Positions 19,873 to 28,725 of a DNA stretch of 64,000 nucleotides are shown one piece after another (position 1 is the first letter of the stretch; every line of letters begins with the position of its first letter). The stretch is from contig WGSL01000002.1 in the NCBI GenBank assembly GCA_014871665.1, positions 1 through 64,000 on the forward strand. Direction: 5' to 3'. The DNA comes from Collinsella sp. (GTDB taxonomy: Bacteria > Actinomycetota > Coriobacteriia > Coriobacteriales > Coriobacteriaceae). A program made the position numbers and the translations under genes. The notes beneath the pieces are model-generated. The model worked only from the letters and a program-made list of their open reading frames with translations. It was not told where the DNA came from and searched no databases.

Positions 19873-20053
19873 CCAAGGCAACGCCGATGCCTTGGCAACG
19901 ACAGCGAAAGCCCGCCAGAGCGAGCAAGGTGCCTTGAAACAAGGCGGCATTGACCTTTTGGTCATGCCGCCGAAGTTGAAAGGCAGATTGCCGCTCTGGC
20001 GGGCTTGCAGCGTCGAGCAGTTACGGCGTTTGGTAAAACGCCGTAACGAACTA
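19873..20053 (-). ncRNA. Structured dispersed element, copy 1 (behind lipoprotein gene)
   Basis: Four stems are visible: 8 bp (19873-19880 with 19888-19895), a perfect 14-bp long-range stem (19908-19921 with 19993-20006), a 12-bp stem with one bulged T and TTTT loop (19943-19955 with 19960-19971), and a 12-bp stem with GGTA loop (20020-20031 with 20036-20047). The copy at 22892-23113 keeps the fold while the stem sequences differ, and keeps unpaired words such as GAAGTTGAA and CAGATTG. Strand is set by the upstream gene and is not proven; a DNA-level repeat is possible. Confidence 0.65.
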
Positions 20054-20065
20054 CCGCGTAACCCT

Positions 20066-20623
20066 CTAGCTCAGCATTGCATCCATCATCTCGGAGTTGA
20101 CGGAGTCGTCGGCAGACCACTCGCCATCGTCGTTGCAGGTGTACTTGAAGATAACCGTGGTCTTCCTGGGCTCGGTGGCCTTGGTCACATCGACCATAAC
20201 CTGACCGGCCATCTTGTACAGCTCGTCATCGGAAGGAACCGTGTCAAGCGCAGCAACCTTCTCCTGATACTGGGTGGAGAAGTCCTCGACGATCTTGTTC
20301 ATAGATTTGCATGTAATAGAGACCTCGGCGGTCGCGACACCCTTGTCCTCGTCGACCGTCACGTCGCCGATCTTGTAGTCAAAGCCCTCAAGATAGGTCT
20401 TGGCGTACTCCTTGGGATCGATACCCAGCTGCTCGAACTCGTCGCCCGAAGCCTCCTCCAGACCAGAGAGGAAGTCGTCGCCACCGTTCTTGACCTCGTC
20501 AAACTGCGTCGTAAGATCCTCGGTGATGAGCTCCTCAACCGAAGGACCTCCACAGCCGGAAAGCACGACCACGCATGCAACCAAGACGGCCATGAGGGGC
20601 GCAAGCAGCAGCTTCTTTTTCAT
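20066..20623 (-). CDS. Putative lipoprotein
   Basis: 185 residues with a lipoprotein signal peptide: Lys-rich start, hydrophobic core and lipobox LSGC with Cys24. The mature part is acidic and contains a repeat-free domain like the DUF4854/DUF5105 style surface lipoproteins of gut actinobacteria and Firmicutes, though I cannot name the family firmly. GGGAGGAAC precedes ATG 20623. It is a single gene followed by the structured element. Confidence 0.85.
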   Translation of the reverse strand: MKKKLLLAPLMAVLVACVVVLSGCGGPSVEELITEDLTTQFDEVKNGGDDFLSGLEEASGDEFEQLGIDPKEYAKTYLEGFDYKIGDVTVDEDKGVATAEVSITCKSMNKIVEDFSTQYQEKVAALDTVPSDDELYKMAGQVMVDVTKATEPRKTTVIFKYTCNDDGEWSADDSVNSEMMDAMLS

Positions 20624-20803
20624 GTTGTTCCTCCCAATGAGCGGCACCGCGCTTCCCGGACGCGGCACACGTTGTAATAAGTAAGCCCATACTATCCACT
20701 TATGAACACCCTCGGCAACGCGAAGGCGTGGTCGGTTCGTTTTAGCGTCCGAACGGTTTGCAAGCCCGCCCAACGTGCAATAAAACGCTTCCCCACGGTG
20801 CAA

Positions 20804-20836
20804 TAAAAAAGGTGGCCGGAAAACTCGACCACCCTT
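20804..20836 (-). terminator. Terminator behind the EIIA gene
   Basis: The stem GGTGGCCG (20811-20818) with 20826-20833 has one mismatch and is followed on the minus strand by T6. It lies 27 bases behind the EIIA stop. Confidence 0.7.
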
Positions 20837-20859
20837 GCACATCCTTTGGACGCCGCAGT

Positions 20860-21396
20860 TTACTTGCGGACGACCTTGACGATGGCGTCACCGGCGGCGA
20901 CGGCGGACTCTGCCTCAACGGTGAGCTCGACATCGGCAAACTCGGCGGTGTTGGACACGGCCACGACGACGCAGTCCTTGTAACCGGCAGCGGCGATCTT
21001 GGCGCGGTCGATCTTGAGTATGGGCTGGCCAGCCTTCACGACGTCGTCAGCCTTGACGAAGCCCTCGAAGCCGTCACCGTTCATGTTGACGGTATCGACG
21101 CCAACGTGCACCAGAACCTCGATGCCGCTATCGGACTGCAGACCCACGGCGTGACCCATGGTGACGGTCACCTTACCGTCGCAGGGAGCGTAGACCAGAT
21201 CGTCCTCGGGCCACACGGCACAGCCCTTGCCCAGAACCTCGCCACCAAAGACGGGATCGGGCACGTCGGCCATCTTGATGACCTTGCCCTTGACGGGCGA
21301 GCACAGCACGTCGGCGCCAGCAGAAGCAGAGATGGAGGCCGGAGCAGCGGCAGCCGCGGGCTCGGCCTTCTTCTTGAACATGTCAAACAGACCCAT
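20860..21396 (-). CDS. PTS EIIA component, glucose type
   Basis: 178 residues: a short basic amphipathic N-terminus and Ala-rich linker (1-28), then the IIA-Glc beta-barrel. His82 and His97 match the E. coli His75/His90 pair in position and spacing; His97 in VLVHVGVDT is the phospho-acceptor. It passes phosphate from HPr to a membrane EIIBC, which is not encoded next to it, so a regulatory or trans-acting role is likely. GAGGAG precedes ATG 21396. Confidence 0.93.
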   Translation of the reverse strand: MGLFDMFKKKAEPAAAAAPASISASAGADVLCSPVKGKVIKMADVPDPVFGGEVLGKGCAVWPEDDLVYAPCDGKVTVTMGHAVGLQSDSGIEVLVHVGVDTVNMNGDGFEGFVKADDVVKAGQPILKIDRAKIAAAGYKDCVVVAVSNTAEFADVELTVEAESAVAAGDAIVKVVRK

Positions 21397-21722
21397 ACGT
21401 TTTCTCCTCTTGATTAAGCGCAACGTTGTGCGCATGCCTACGGTAATTATAGTGCCAAATGGTTCAAATGCTAAGGTGGGGACTCGAATCGCGAGCCCTT
21501 CCCGGTAGTGCTCGTGGGACGAGCACCTCCTTTGCATCGCGGGTCGATAAGCCGAGTATCGTCTGCGCACGGGACGGGCAGAAGCGGGCGTACCAAACCC
21601 GATACTTCTTTTCGCTCTCGAGTCCTGCCGCCGCCCCGTCCCTGACACTTCCTGATACCGACCGAAACGTGCCAGAATAAGCCTGTCCCCTTTTAGCCGG
21701 TTTAGCGAATGCGGGAGTTCGC
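21397..21722. other. Spacer between EIIA and RpiR genes
   Basis: Divergent promoters must lie here. The only clear structure is an 8-bp hairpin (21508-21515 with 21519-21526, GTGCTCGT/ACGAGCAC). A tRNA-like word GGGGACTCGAATC (21479-21491) does not extend to a cloverleaf. No gene is supported. Confidence 0.4.
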
Positions 21723-22577
21723 ATGGATATCAAACGCAAGATTACCGAGGCGCGGGGCCTCACCCCCACCGAGCAACAACTCGGCATTGCAGCCCTTGCC
21801 ATCGGCGAGGACATCCGCGGGCTTTCTATTAAGGAATTTGCCGCGCGCACCAACGTTTCTGTTGCGAGCGTGCACCGTTTTTGCAAAAAGCTCGGCCTCG
21901 AGGGATTCAAAGATCTCAAGGTCGAGCTCATCCGCCTGGCGACCGAGGCAGGAAACCGCCGCGACGTGGACATCAACTTTCCCTTCGACGCTACGTCCAC
22001 CCCTGCGCAGGTCATGGAGCGCATGGAGGGGCTCTACCAGACCACGCTGGCCGAAACGCAGGAGCTGCTCGACCCCACGCAACTTGACCATGCCGCCAAG
22101 CTCATCGCGAACGCCCGACAGGTCGACATCTACACGGGCTCGCACAACCTCTATCCAGCGGGAATGTTCCGCGACCGCCTGCTCTCGGCCGGCAAGAGCG
22201 CCACATGCTACGGCAACATCGAGGCACAGGTGCGCACGGCGCTTACCTCGGATTCAGACCGCGCGGCGATCGTTATCTCCTACAGCGGCCTTGCGCCCAA
22301 CCTCAAGGAAATCTTGCCGATCCTCAGCAGCCGGAACGTCCCAGTCATCGTCATCGGCACGCCCTACTGCGCGCGCATTCACCCCGGCTTTGCCGCCTAC
22401 CTTACGGTGAGCGATCACGAGAGCATGACGCATCGTATCACGCAGTTCGCAAGCCACATCGCCGTGCAATACGTACTCGATTCGCTCTACAGCAGCTACT
22501 TCGCCAAAGACTACGCCCACTGCTCCGAATTCCTGGAGCGCTCGTTCCCCCACACCCGCCTCCCGGGACTCAAGTAG
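21723..22577 (+). CDS. RpiR/MurR-family transcriptional regulator
   Basis: 284 residues with an N-terminal HTH_6 domain (about 1-77; VSVASVHRFCKKLG recognition region) and a C-terminal SIS domain (about 115-255) that senses a sugar phosphate. Members control sugar or amino-sugar catabolism; the target is unknown. It is divergent from the EIIA gene, a plausible but unproven partner. GGGAG precedes the ATG. Its TAG stop is the first three bases of a dispersed repeat. Confidence 0.93.
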   Translation: MDIKRKITEARGLTPTEQQLGIAALAIGEDIRGLSIKEFAARTNVSVASVHRFCKKLGLEGFKDLKVELIRLATEAGNRRDVDINFPFDATSTPAQVMERMEGLYQTTLAETQELLDPTQLDHAAKLIANARQVDIYTGSHNLYPAGMFRDRLLSAGKSATCYGNIEAQVRTALTSDSDRAAIVISYSGLAPNLKEILPILSSRNVPVIVIGTPYCARIHPGFAAYLTVSDHESMTHRITQFASHIAVQYVLDSLYSSYFAKDYAHCSEFLERSFPHTRLPGLK

Positions 22578-22603
22578 TCATTTAAGAACATCCCCAATGA
22601 CTA
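22575..22603. repeat. Dispersed hairpin repeat R1, copy supplying the RpiR stop codon
   Basis: The arms TAGTCATT and AATGACTA (22575-22603) flank a TTAAGAACATCCCC core. The same word set, in either orientation, occurs at 22861-22890, 28911-28941, 47311-47339, 55738-55766 and 59247-59277. Here the left TAG is the stop codon of the regulator gene. Confidence 0.7.
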
Positions 22604-22649
22604 ACGGCCGACCTAATAACAACTTCTCGTCATTAGGTCGGCCGTTTCA
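22603..22649 (+). terminator. Terminator behind RpiR gene
   Basis: A perfect 15-bp stem (22603-22617 with 22632-22646) is followed by TTT. A second 9-bp stem, TCTAATAAC/GTTATTAGA (22652-22660 with 22679-22687), follows. Confidence 0.8.
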
Positions 22650-22754
22650 ACTCTAATAACTATTTATTCCGGAAACTCGTTATTAGAATCTGACACAGGA
22701 GGCCAGGCTCACGTGTGGCACCATGGCGAAAAGCAGCTTGCCCCTGCGCTAACC

Positions 22755-22855
22755 GAATGAGCGTGGATTTTCGGACGTCTATCTAACGAGCGCGGATAAT
22801 CTCCCACTTTGAGCCCGCACACAGGCCAAAAACGGGAGATTATCCACGCTCATTC
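22755..22855. repeat. Nested-palindrome repeat (family C, copy 3)
   Basis: A perfect 14-bp outer stem, GAATGAGCGTGGAT (22755-22768) with 22842-22855, and a perfect 12-bp inner stem, GGATAATCTCCC (22794-22805) with 22834-22845. The stems overlap by four bases, so they compete. TGAGCGTGGATT is shared with copy 1 at 4636. Confidence 0.6.
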
Positions 22856-22860
22856 CTGAG

Positions 22861-22890
22861 TAGTCATTTATGAACGTCCCCAATGACTAG
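22861..22890. repeat. Dispersed hairpin repeat R1
   Basis: The R1 arms and GTCCCC core, two bases before the structured element begins. Confidence 0.65.
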
Positions 22891-22891
22891 T

Positions 22892-23113
22892 CCGGCAACG
22901 CCGATGTTTCGGCAACGACAGCGAGCGAGCCGCATTCGGAGCAAGACGACGCCGCAGGTAGAGAACGGACAGCGAGCGGGTCGCATTTGAGACAAGGTGA
23001 CGTGAAACGAAAGGGCGCTGACCTTCTGGTCGCGCCCTTGAAGTTGAACGTCAGATTGTCCAAATGCGGCCCGCACAGCGTCGACCGGTCCGCCGTTCGG
23101 CAGAACGGCGGAA
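22892..23113 (-). ncRNA. Structured dispersed element, copy 2 (behind pyrE)
   Basis: Same architecture as 19873-20053. The long-range stem is CGGGTCGCATTTG (22977-22989) with 23061-23073, one G-U pair. The hairpin with a bulged T is at 23011-23023 with 23028-23039. The terminal hairpin is 23089-23098 with 23103-23112. Its 5' half is partly duplicated: 22917-22951 resembles 22968-23002. It runs up to the pyrE TAG. RNA function is inferred only from paired changes between copies. Confidence 0.65.
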
Positions 23114-23114
23114 C

Positions 23115-23795
23115 CTACTTGACTCCGTACTGCTCGTAGTAGGCGTCGATGGCGGTCTTGAGCTCGTCGTCGATGACAACTTTGCCGTCGATCTCGTGGT
23201 TGTAGAGGGTCTCGACGACCTCAGCCATGGAGACGATGCTCGCGACGGGGAAACCGTACTTGGCCTCGATCTCCTTCTGCGCGGTGGTCACACCGCCCTT
23301 GCCGACCTCCATGCGGTTGAGGGACACGATCAGGCCCTTGATCTCGACATCGGCAGCAGCCTTGACCTTGGGATAGGTCTCGTCGATGGACTTGCCGCTG
23401 GTGGTAACGTCCTCGACCATGACCACACGGTCGCCGTCCTTGGGCTCATAACCCAGCAGGTTGCCCTTATCGGCACCGTGGTCCTTGGCCTCCTTGCGGT
23501 CGCAGCAGTACTTGACCTCCTTGCCGTACAGCTCGTGGTAGGCAATTGCGGTCACGACGGCCAGCGGAATACCCTTGTAGGCCGGTCCAAACAGCACATC
23601 AAAGTCGTCGCCAAAGTTATCGTGGATGGCCTGGGCGTAATACTCGCCCAGCTTCTTGAGCTGATAGCCCGTCACGTAAGCGCCGGCGTTCATAAAGAAC
23701 GGGGACTGACGGCCGCTCTTGAGCGTAAAGCTGCCGAACTTAAGGACGTCGGACTCGACCATAAACTTGATGAACTCTTGCTTGTAAGCCTCCAT
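23115..23795 (-). CDS. pyrE: Orotate phosphoribosyltransferase
   Basis: A 226-residue PRTase making orotidine 5'-phosphate from orotate and PRPP. The PRPP motif VVMVEDVTTSGKS is near residue 125 and the FTLKSGRQSPFF orotate-side segment near residue 22. GAGAGGAG precedes the ATG. It is a lone gene here, without other pyr genes. Its stop codon lies in sequence shared with the hspR end. Confidence 0.96.
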   Translation of the reverse strand: MEAYKQEFIKFMVESDVLKFGSFTLKSGRQSPFFMNAGAYVTGYQLKKLGEYYAQAIHDNFGDDFDVLFGPAYKGIPLAVVTAIAYHELYGKEVKYCCDRKEAKDHGADKGNLLGYEPKDGDRVVMVEDVTTSGKSIDETYPKVKAAADVEIKGLIVSLNRMEVGKGGVTTAQKEIEAKYGFPVASIVSMAEVVETLYNHEIDGKVVIDDELKTAIDAYYEQYGVK

Positions 23796-24021
23796 GCGGG
23801 CTCCTCTCGTAATCGCGTACGTGCCTTCCAGTTTAGCGCAGGCGAAGCGTCGATGCGGGCGCGCTTTGGGGCCACGGCATTCTGTAAAGGCTTTGTCAGG
23901 GGGAATGGTTTTCCGAACAATGGGGTTGACATGTCAAACCCCCTCATCAAGAATACGGGCGGATTAAAAAGGGGTACGAGATACCCAAAGCGCGCTGCGC
24001 TCAGCCTTTAGGAGGTGTGCC

Positions 24022-24093
24022 ATGGAAGGCAGTCCTAGTCGAAAAACCTGCATGTCGCCCTCGGCACGCCGCGAGGACTCCGCACACGCATAA
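24022..24093 (+). CDS. Possible leader peptide upstream of the Mg2+ ATPase gene
   Basis: A 23-codon frame (MEGSPSRKT... ending in AHA) follows a very strong AGGAGGTG site spaced 5 bases from its ATG, 139 bases upstream of the transporter start. Enteric mgtA is preceded by the mgtL leader peptide, so a similar control role is conceivable. There is no sequence similarity to mgtL and no protein evidence. Confidence 0.4.
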   Translation: MEGSPSRKTCMSPSARREDSAHA

Positions 24094-24119
24094 ACGCCAC
24101 CGGCAGATCGCCAAAACCA

Positions 24120-24184
24120 CCGCAAAGGCGCGCTGCACCCTTTGTGGGCTCAAGAGCTTGACGTGAGCGACATCTAGGTTTTTT
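24120..24184 (+). promoter_or_regulatory. Candidate attenuator in the mgtA-like leader
   Basis: A 9-bp stem with one wobble, CCGCAAAGG (24120-24128) with 24139-24147, then a weak stem GCTCA/TGAGC (24148-24152 with 24164-24168), then T6 at 24179-24184. The first stem uses the same words as the hairpin at 37605-37651. It could end transcription in the leader, but spacing to the T-run is not ideal. Confidence 0.35.
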
Positions 24185-24232
24185 GAAGCAAATACGACAC
24201 GTACGCTAACTCCCCTCAACAAGGAGGACCCT

Positions 24233-26999
24233 ATGCTGATGCTCAAAACCGTCACGGTACTCGAAGCCATCTCCAAGCGCCGCCGCACGGCGCGCCCTGC
24301 CGCTCATACCGGCCTGTCCAAGAACACCATATTCGCCGCCACCCATAGTGCCGAGGACGCCCTCGTACTGCTTGACGCCACGGCAAACGGCCTCACCGTC
24401 GAGCAGGCAACTGAGCGCCTGAACGCCGTCGGCCCCAACACCATCGAGGCAACGACCAAAACGCTCGCCCGCCGCATCGCCGACGCGTTCATCGATCCCT
24501 TCGCCGGCATCCTCGCCGCGCTCGCGCTGGTCTCGCTCTACATCGACGTGCTCGCCGTACCCAAGCCGCAGCGCGACCCCTCCACGGTCATCGTCATCGG
24601 CATCATGCTGCTGGTATCGGGCGGCATGAAGTTTATCCAGGAAGCCCGTAGCGGCAATGCGGCAGAGGCCCTCAAGGACCTGGTCTCCAACACTTGCACC
24701 GCCCTGCGCGACGGCGAGCGCATCGAGATTCCCTTCGACGAGCTCGTCCCCGGCGATGTGATCCGCCTCTCTGCCGGCGATATGGTTCCAGCCGATGCCC
24801 GCATCATCACCGCGCGACCTGTTTGTGATCGAGTCCGCACTCACCGGCGAGAGCGAGGCCGTCGAGAAGACCACCGCCGTCACCGTCGTCGAGGGCGCCG
24901 ACGGCTCCGCACTGCCACTCTCTGCCTGCAAGAACATCGTCTTTACCGGCACCTCCGTGCAAAACGGCGCCGCCATGGCGCTTGTCGTTGCCACCGGCTC
25001 GGACACCTACCTGGGCGGCATCGCCAAGATGCTCAACGGGCGCGACGAAAAAAGCGCGTTTGACCGCGGCGTCTCGAGCGTCTCCATGCTGCTGGTACGC
25101 CTGATGCTCGTTATGGCGCCGGCCGTCTTTGCCATCAACGCCGCCACCAAGGGCAACGTCATCGACGCGCTGCTGTTCGCCACGAGCGTGGCCGTGGGCA
25201 TCACGCCGCAGATGCTTCCCGTCATCGTGACCACGAGCCTGTCGCAGGGCGCCAAGGACCTCGCCCGTCGCCAGGTTATCGTCAAGGAGCTGCCGGCGAT
25301 TCAAAACCTCGGAGCGATGGACGTCCTGTGCTGCGACAAGACCGGCACCCTCACCGAAGACCGCATCGTGCTCGAGCGCTACCTCAACACCGATGGCAGC
25401 GAGGACGCGCGCGTGCTGCGCCATGCGTTTTTGAACGGCTTCTTCCAGACCGGCCTCAAAAATCTTATCGACCTGGCCGTAATCGACCGTGCCGATGTGA
25501 CACCCTCGACCGTCGCACCCGATTCCATGCTGGGCCAGAGCCTGCGCGACCGCTACACCAAGGTCGACGAGGTTCCCTTCGATTTCTCGCGCCGTCGCCT
25601 GAGCGTAGTTGTCGCCGACGCCCAAGGCAAAACCCAGATGGTTACCAAGGGCGCTGCCGAGGAAATGCTCGAGATCTGCTCCTTTGTCGAGATCGATGGC
25701 ATCGCTCAGCCGCTCACCGACGAGAAGCTCGCCCAGATTCGCAAGCAGATCGCCGGACTTAACGCCGAGGGCCTACGCGTAATTGCCGTGGCGCAGAAGA
25801 CCAATCCGCGCTGCGTGGGCGAGTTTGGCATCGCCGACGAGTGCGACATGGTGCTGATGGGCTTTTTGGCCTTCCTCGATCCGCCCAAAGCAAGTGCCGC
25901 GGGCGCCGTCGCCACCCTCGAGGCCAAGGGCGTGGCGGTCAAGGTCCTAACCGGCGACAACGACCGCGTCGCCGCCACCGTCTGCGAGCAGATTGGTATC
26001 GATGCGAGCAACGTCTTGCTCGGCTCCGAGATCGATACGCTCGATGACGCCGAACTTGCCGAGCGCGCCGAGAAAACCCACCTCTTCGCCAAGCTCTCGC
26101 CGCTGCAGAAGGCGCGCCTGGTACGTGTCATGCGCGAGATGCTCGACCACACCGTGGGCTTTATGGGCGACGGCATCAACGACGCCGCCGCCATGCGTGC
26201 GAGCGATTGCGGCATCTCGGTCGATTCGGCCGTCGATATTGCCAAGGAATCCGCCGATATCATCTTGCTTCAGAAGGACCTGGGCGTGCTCGAGCGCGGC
26301 ATCATCGAAGGCCGCCGCACTTACGGCAACCTGCTCAAGTACCTCAAGACCACGGTGAGCTCCAACTTTGGCAACGTGCTGTCCGTGACCGTCGCGAGCC
26401 TGTTCTTGCCGTTTTTGCCCATGAGCGCCCTGCAGCTGGTACTGCTGTCGCTGGTCTACGAGATCGTGTGCATCGCACTGCCGTGGGACACCGTCGATGA
26501 CGCCTGGACTGCCCGCCCGCGTGCCTGGGACGCCGCATCCATCAAGGGCTTTATGCTCGAGCTGGGCCCCGTGAGCTCGCTGTTTGACATCGTGACCTTC
26601 GCCGCGCTCTTCTTTGTCGTGTGCCCCGCCGCCGTGGACGCAAGCTGGTCCGAGCTTGCCGCCGCGGGCGACGTCGCGGGTATGGCGACCTTTGCTGCGC
26701 TCTTCCAGAGCGGCTGGTTTGTCGAGTCCATGTGGTCGCAGACACTCGTGGTCCACATGTTGCGCTCCCCGCATCTGCCGAGCCCGCGCGACCACGCCGC
26801 GCCCGCATTGTGCGTTCTTACCGTGCTGGGCCTGGCGCTCGTCACCTGGCTGCCGGCAAGCCCCATCGCCGATGTGCTCGGCCTCATGCCGCTGCCCACG
26901 AGCTTTTTTGGGCTGCTCATTGGCATCGTTATCGCCTATATCGCGCTCACCCAGCTGGCAAAGTGCCGCTACATTGCCCGCCACGGCGAGCTGCTGTAG
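24233..26999 (+). pseudogene. mgtA: MgtA-type P-type Mg2+ ATPase gene interrupted by a frameshift
   Basis: A P3B-type ATPase for Mg2+ import, about 922 residues if restored. The N-terminal cytosolic domain, the first membrane pair and the start of the actuator domain read from 24233. After ADARIITA the frame breaks at 24812-24817, and RDLFVIESALTGES continues in another frame to 26999. That part has the phosphorylation motif DKTGTLT, the TGD and GDGINDAAAM hinge motifs and the C-terminal membrane domain. Two bases are missing from a CG repeat, the pattern of dinucleotide slippage. AAGGAGGACC precedes the ATG. It may be a real mutation, phase variation or a sequencing error. Confidence 0.88.
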
Positions 27000-27100
27000 C
27001 AAGTAGACGGAAAACACCCTGCCAGCTGCCGTTGCCACTACCACAGCTGCCAACGCCGCTGCCGCTGCCTCTGCCGCCGCCGCAGTCTATCCCCCCAGCA

Positions 27101-27165
27101 GTTGCGGTGAAATAGTTCCTGTTTAAAGCCCCGTGACTTTAATTTAGGGACTATTCCACCGCAAC
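27101..27165. repeat. Dispersed hairpin repeat (family R2, copy 2)
   Basis: GTTGCGGTGAAATAGTTCCT (27101-27120) pairs with 27146-27165 with two wobbles. It lies 15 bases behind the LuxR gene stop and has the same arms as 5254-5318. Confidence 0.75.
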
Positions 27166-27180
27166 TTATTGGGAGGTTAG

Positions 27181-28725
27181 CTAGTCCTTGGGTGTCCAGG
27201 ACCAGAGGAAGTTGATAAGGGCCACACGCGAGGCGGTACCGGCCTTTTTGTTGATCGAGGAAATGTGGCGATAGAGCGTGGAGCGCGAAAGAAAGAGCGT
27301 TGTGGCGATGTCCTGAACGCTCTGGTCCGAAACGACCAAGACCTCAAGAATATCGCGCTCGCGCTCTGTAAGCCCAAAGGTGGCGACGAAGGCATCAAGG
27401 CGTTCATCGGACGTGAGCTCCGCTGCCTCCACGGGCTCGGGGTCGGAGCATGCGGGCGCAAGATCCCCACCAAGATCGTCGGTGGCAAGCGGCAGTCCGT
27501 CCCGCATCGCGGCATCATCGGCCCGTTGCCCCAACTGCCCCAGCAGCGTAATCGCAATGCCCACAAACATCACGAGCGCCGCACCGACCGCAGCCAGCAC
27601 ATTTTGACTCGAGATAATCGCCACTGCCGGCGCCGTCACGAACATCGAGCACACGTTGTTGACGACGCGACCCATGCACGGCCAAAAATATGACCAGCGC
27701 GCATAGAGCGAGACGGCGGCATATTTTGTGGTAAAGAACACCACGAAAAAGCCCAAGCCCAGATAAAAGATGATCGTGGCAGCAAGCTCGTTGCCGCCAT
27801 TGCCATCGACGATGAGCACAAAGAACGAAAGCGTGGACAGTATGGCGGCACATGTCATGCCGATATTCATATACGAGCGGCCGTGCAGGTCAAATAGTGC
27901 GCCAGCGACCAACGAGCTCACGACAAGCAGCAGGCGCGGCCAATCGCCCAAATCGACGGCTCCGACAGCATGCAGGGTCGTGAAGCCCGCGTTGAGAGCG
28001 GCGAATACGCTGGAAAGATACGCCGTCGCCACGGTCAGGCGAACTACGGCGCGACGGAATGCCGCCTTTGCCTCGGGATCGTCATGCCACTTGGCGCCAT
28101 ATTCCAGAGCATCTACCGAAAGCCCGGCAGCACTGGGTTCAAAGTTGGGATCGGACTCGTCGCGCAGCTTGGCGCGTCGGGCACCGTGGAGCAACGCCAC
28201 CTGCGCGATCGCACAGACGACCAGAACAGCCTGCTGAGGAATGCCGACAGGCACCACCATGTGGTTGAGAACCTGCACCAGAACGCCCATGGCGTAAGAA
28301 AGTGCGGCGGCGCGCGCCAAGCAGGGCGTTCGCGCAAAGCGCCTCGCAAAATTTGCATGAGCAGTCGATCCGCAGTAGCCCAGCGCGCAGCACGCCACCA
28401 AACCGCCGGTAATTACCACCTCAACCTGAACCGCCATAATCAACAGCAGCAATGCCGCCACCAGCAAAACGCCCGTGACGTCACTCGTCGCGTCAATGGC
28501 ATGGGGACGGCGATAGTACAGAATGGGACGCACAAAAAAGCCAATCACGCTCGCGCCGATGACAAGGCTCTCATAAATAACGACCTCGTTCGGAGACACG
28601 AACTCGGCCATGCGCACATCAAAAAGATACTCGCACGCCAAAAACGTGAAGAAGAACAGCACCAGGCATATAATCTCCCGAATGCCCCGACGCAAATATG
28701 AGGTTGTGTCTCCCATGCCCCTCAT
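27181..28725 (-). CDS. Membrane-embedded LuxR-type regulator (12-TM sensor)
   Basis: 514 residues. About twelve hydrophobic segments cover residues 1-410 in an MFS-like arrangement, followed by a linker and a C-terminal LuxR HTH (about 450-512; LTERERDILEVL and IATTLFLSRSTLYRHISSI). This one-component class is abundant in Coriobacteriia; known members control neighbouring catabolic genes. No obvious target lies beside it. ATG 28725 is chosen because GGGGG precedes it; the earlier TTG would place that run inside the gene. Confidence 0.9.
   Translation of the reverse strand: MRGMGDTTSYLRRGIREIICLVLFFFTFLACEYLFDVRMAEFVSPNEVVIYESLVIGASVIGFFVRPILYYRRPHAIDATSDVTGVLLVAALLLLIMAVQVEVVITGGLVACCALGYCGSTAHANFARRFARTPCLARAAALSYAMGVLVQVLNHMVVPVGIPQQAVLVVCAIAQVALLHGARRAKLRDESDPNFEPSAAGLSVDALEYGAKWHDDPEAKAAFRRAVVRLTVATAYLSSVFAALNAGFTTLHAVGAVDLGDWPRLLLVVSSLVAGALFDLHGRSYMNIGMTCAAILSTLSFFVLIVDGNGGNELAATIIFYLGLGFFVVFFTTKYAAVSLYARWSYFWPCMGRVVNNVCSMFVTAPAVAIISSQNVLAAVGAALVMFVGIAITLLGQLGQRADDAAMRDGLPLATDDLGGDLAPACSDPEPVEAAELTSDERLDAFVATFGLTERERDILEVLVVSDQSVQDIATTLFLSRSTLYRHISSINKKAGTASRVALINFLWSWTPKD

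Noticed and set aside
18753..20065. CRISPR array suggested by repeated palindromic words
   Set aside because: Repeats are inverted and nested, without regular spacing or unique spacers, and no cas gene is nearby.
21470..21550. tRNA-like T-arm word GGGGACTCGAATC
   Set aside because: No acceptor stem, anticodon arm or matching T-stem could be built on either strand.
24094..24232. M-box riboswitch ahead of the mgtA-like gene
   Set aside because: The leader is too short and lacks the conserved M-box core words.
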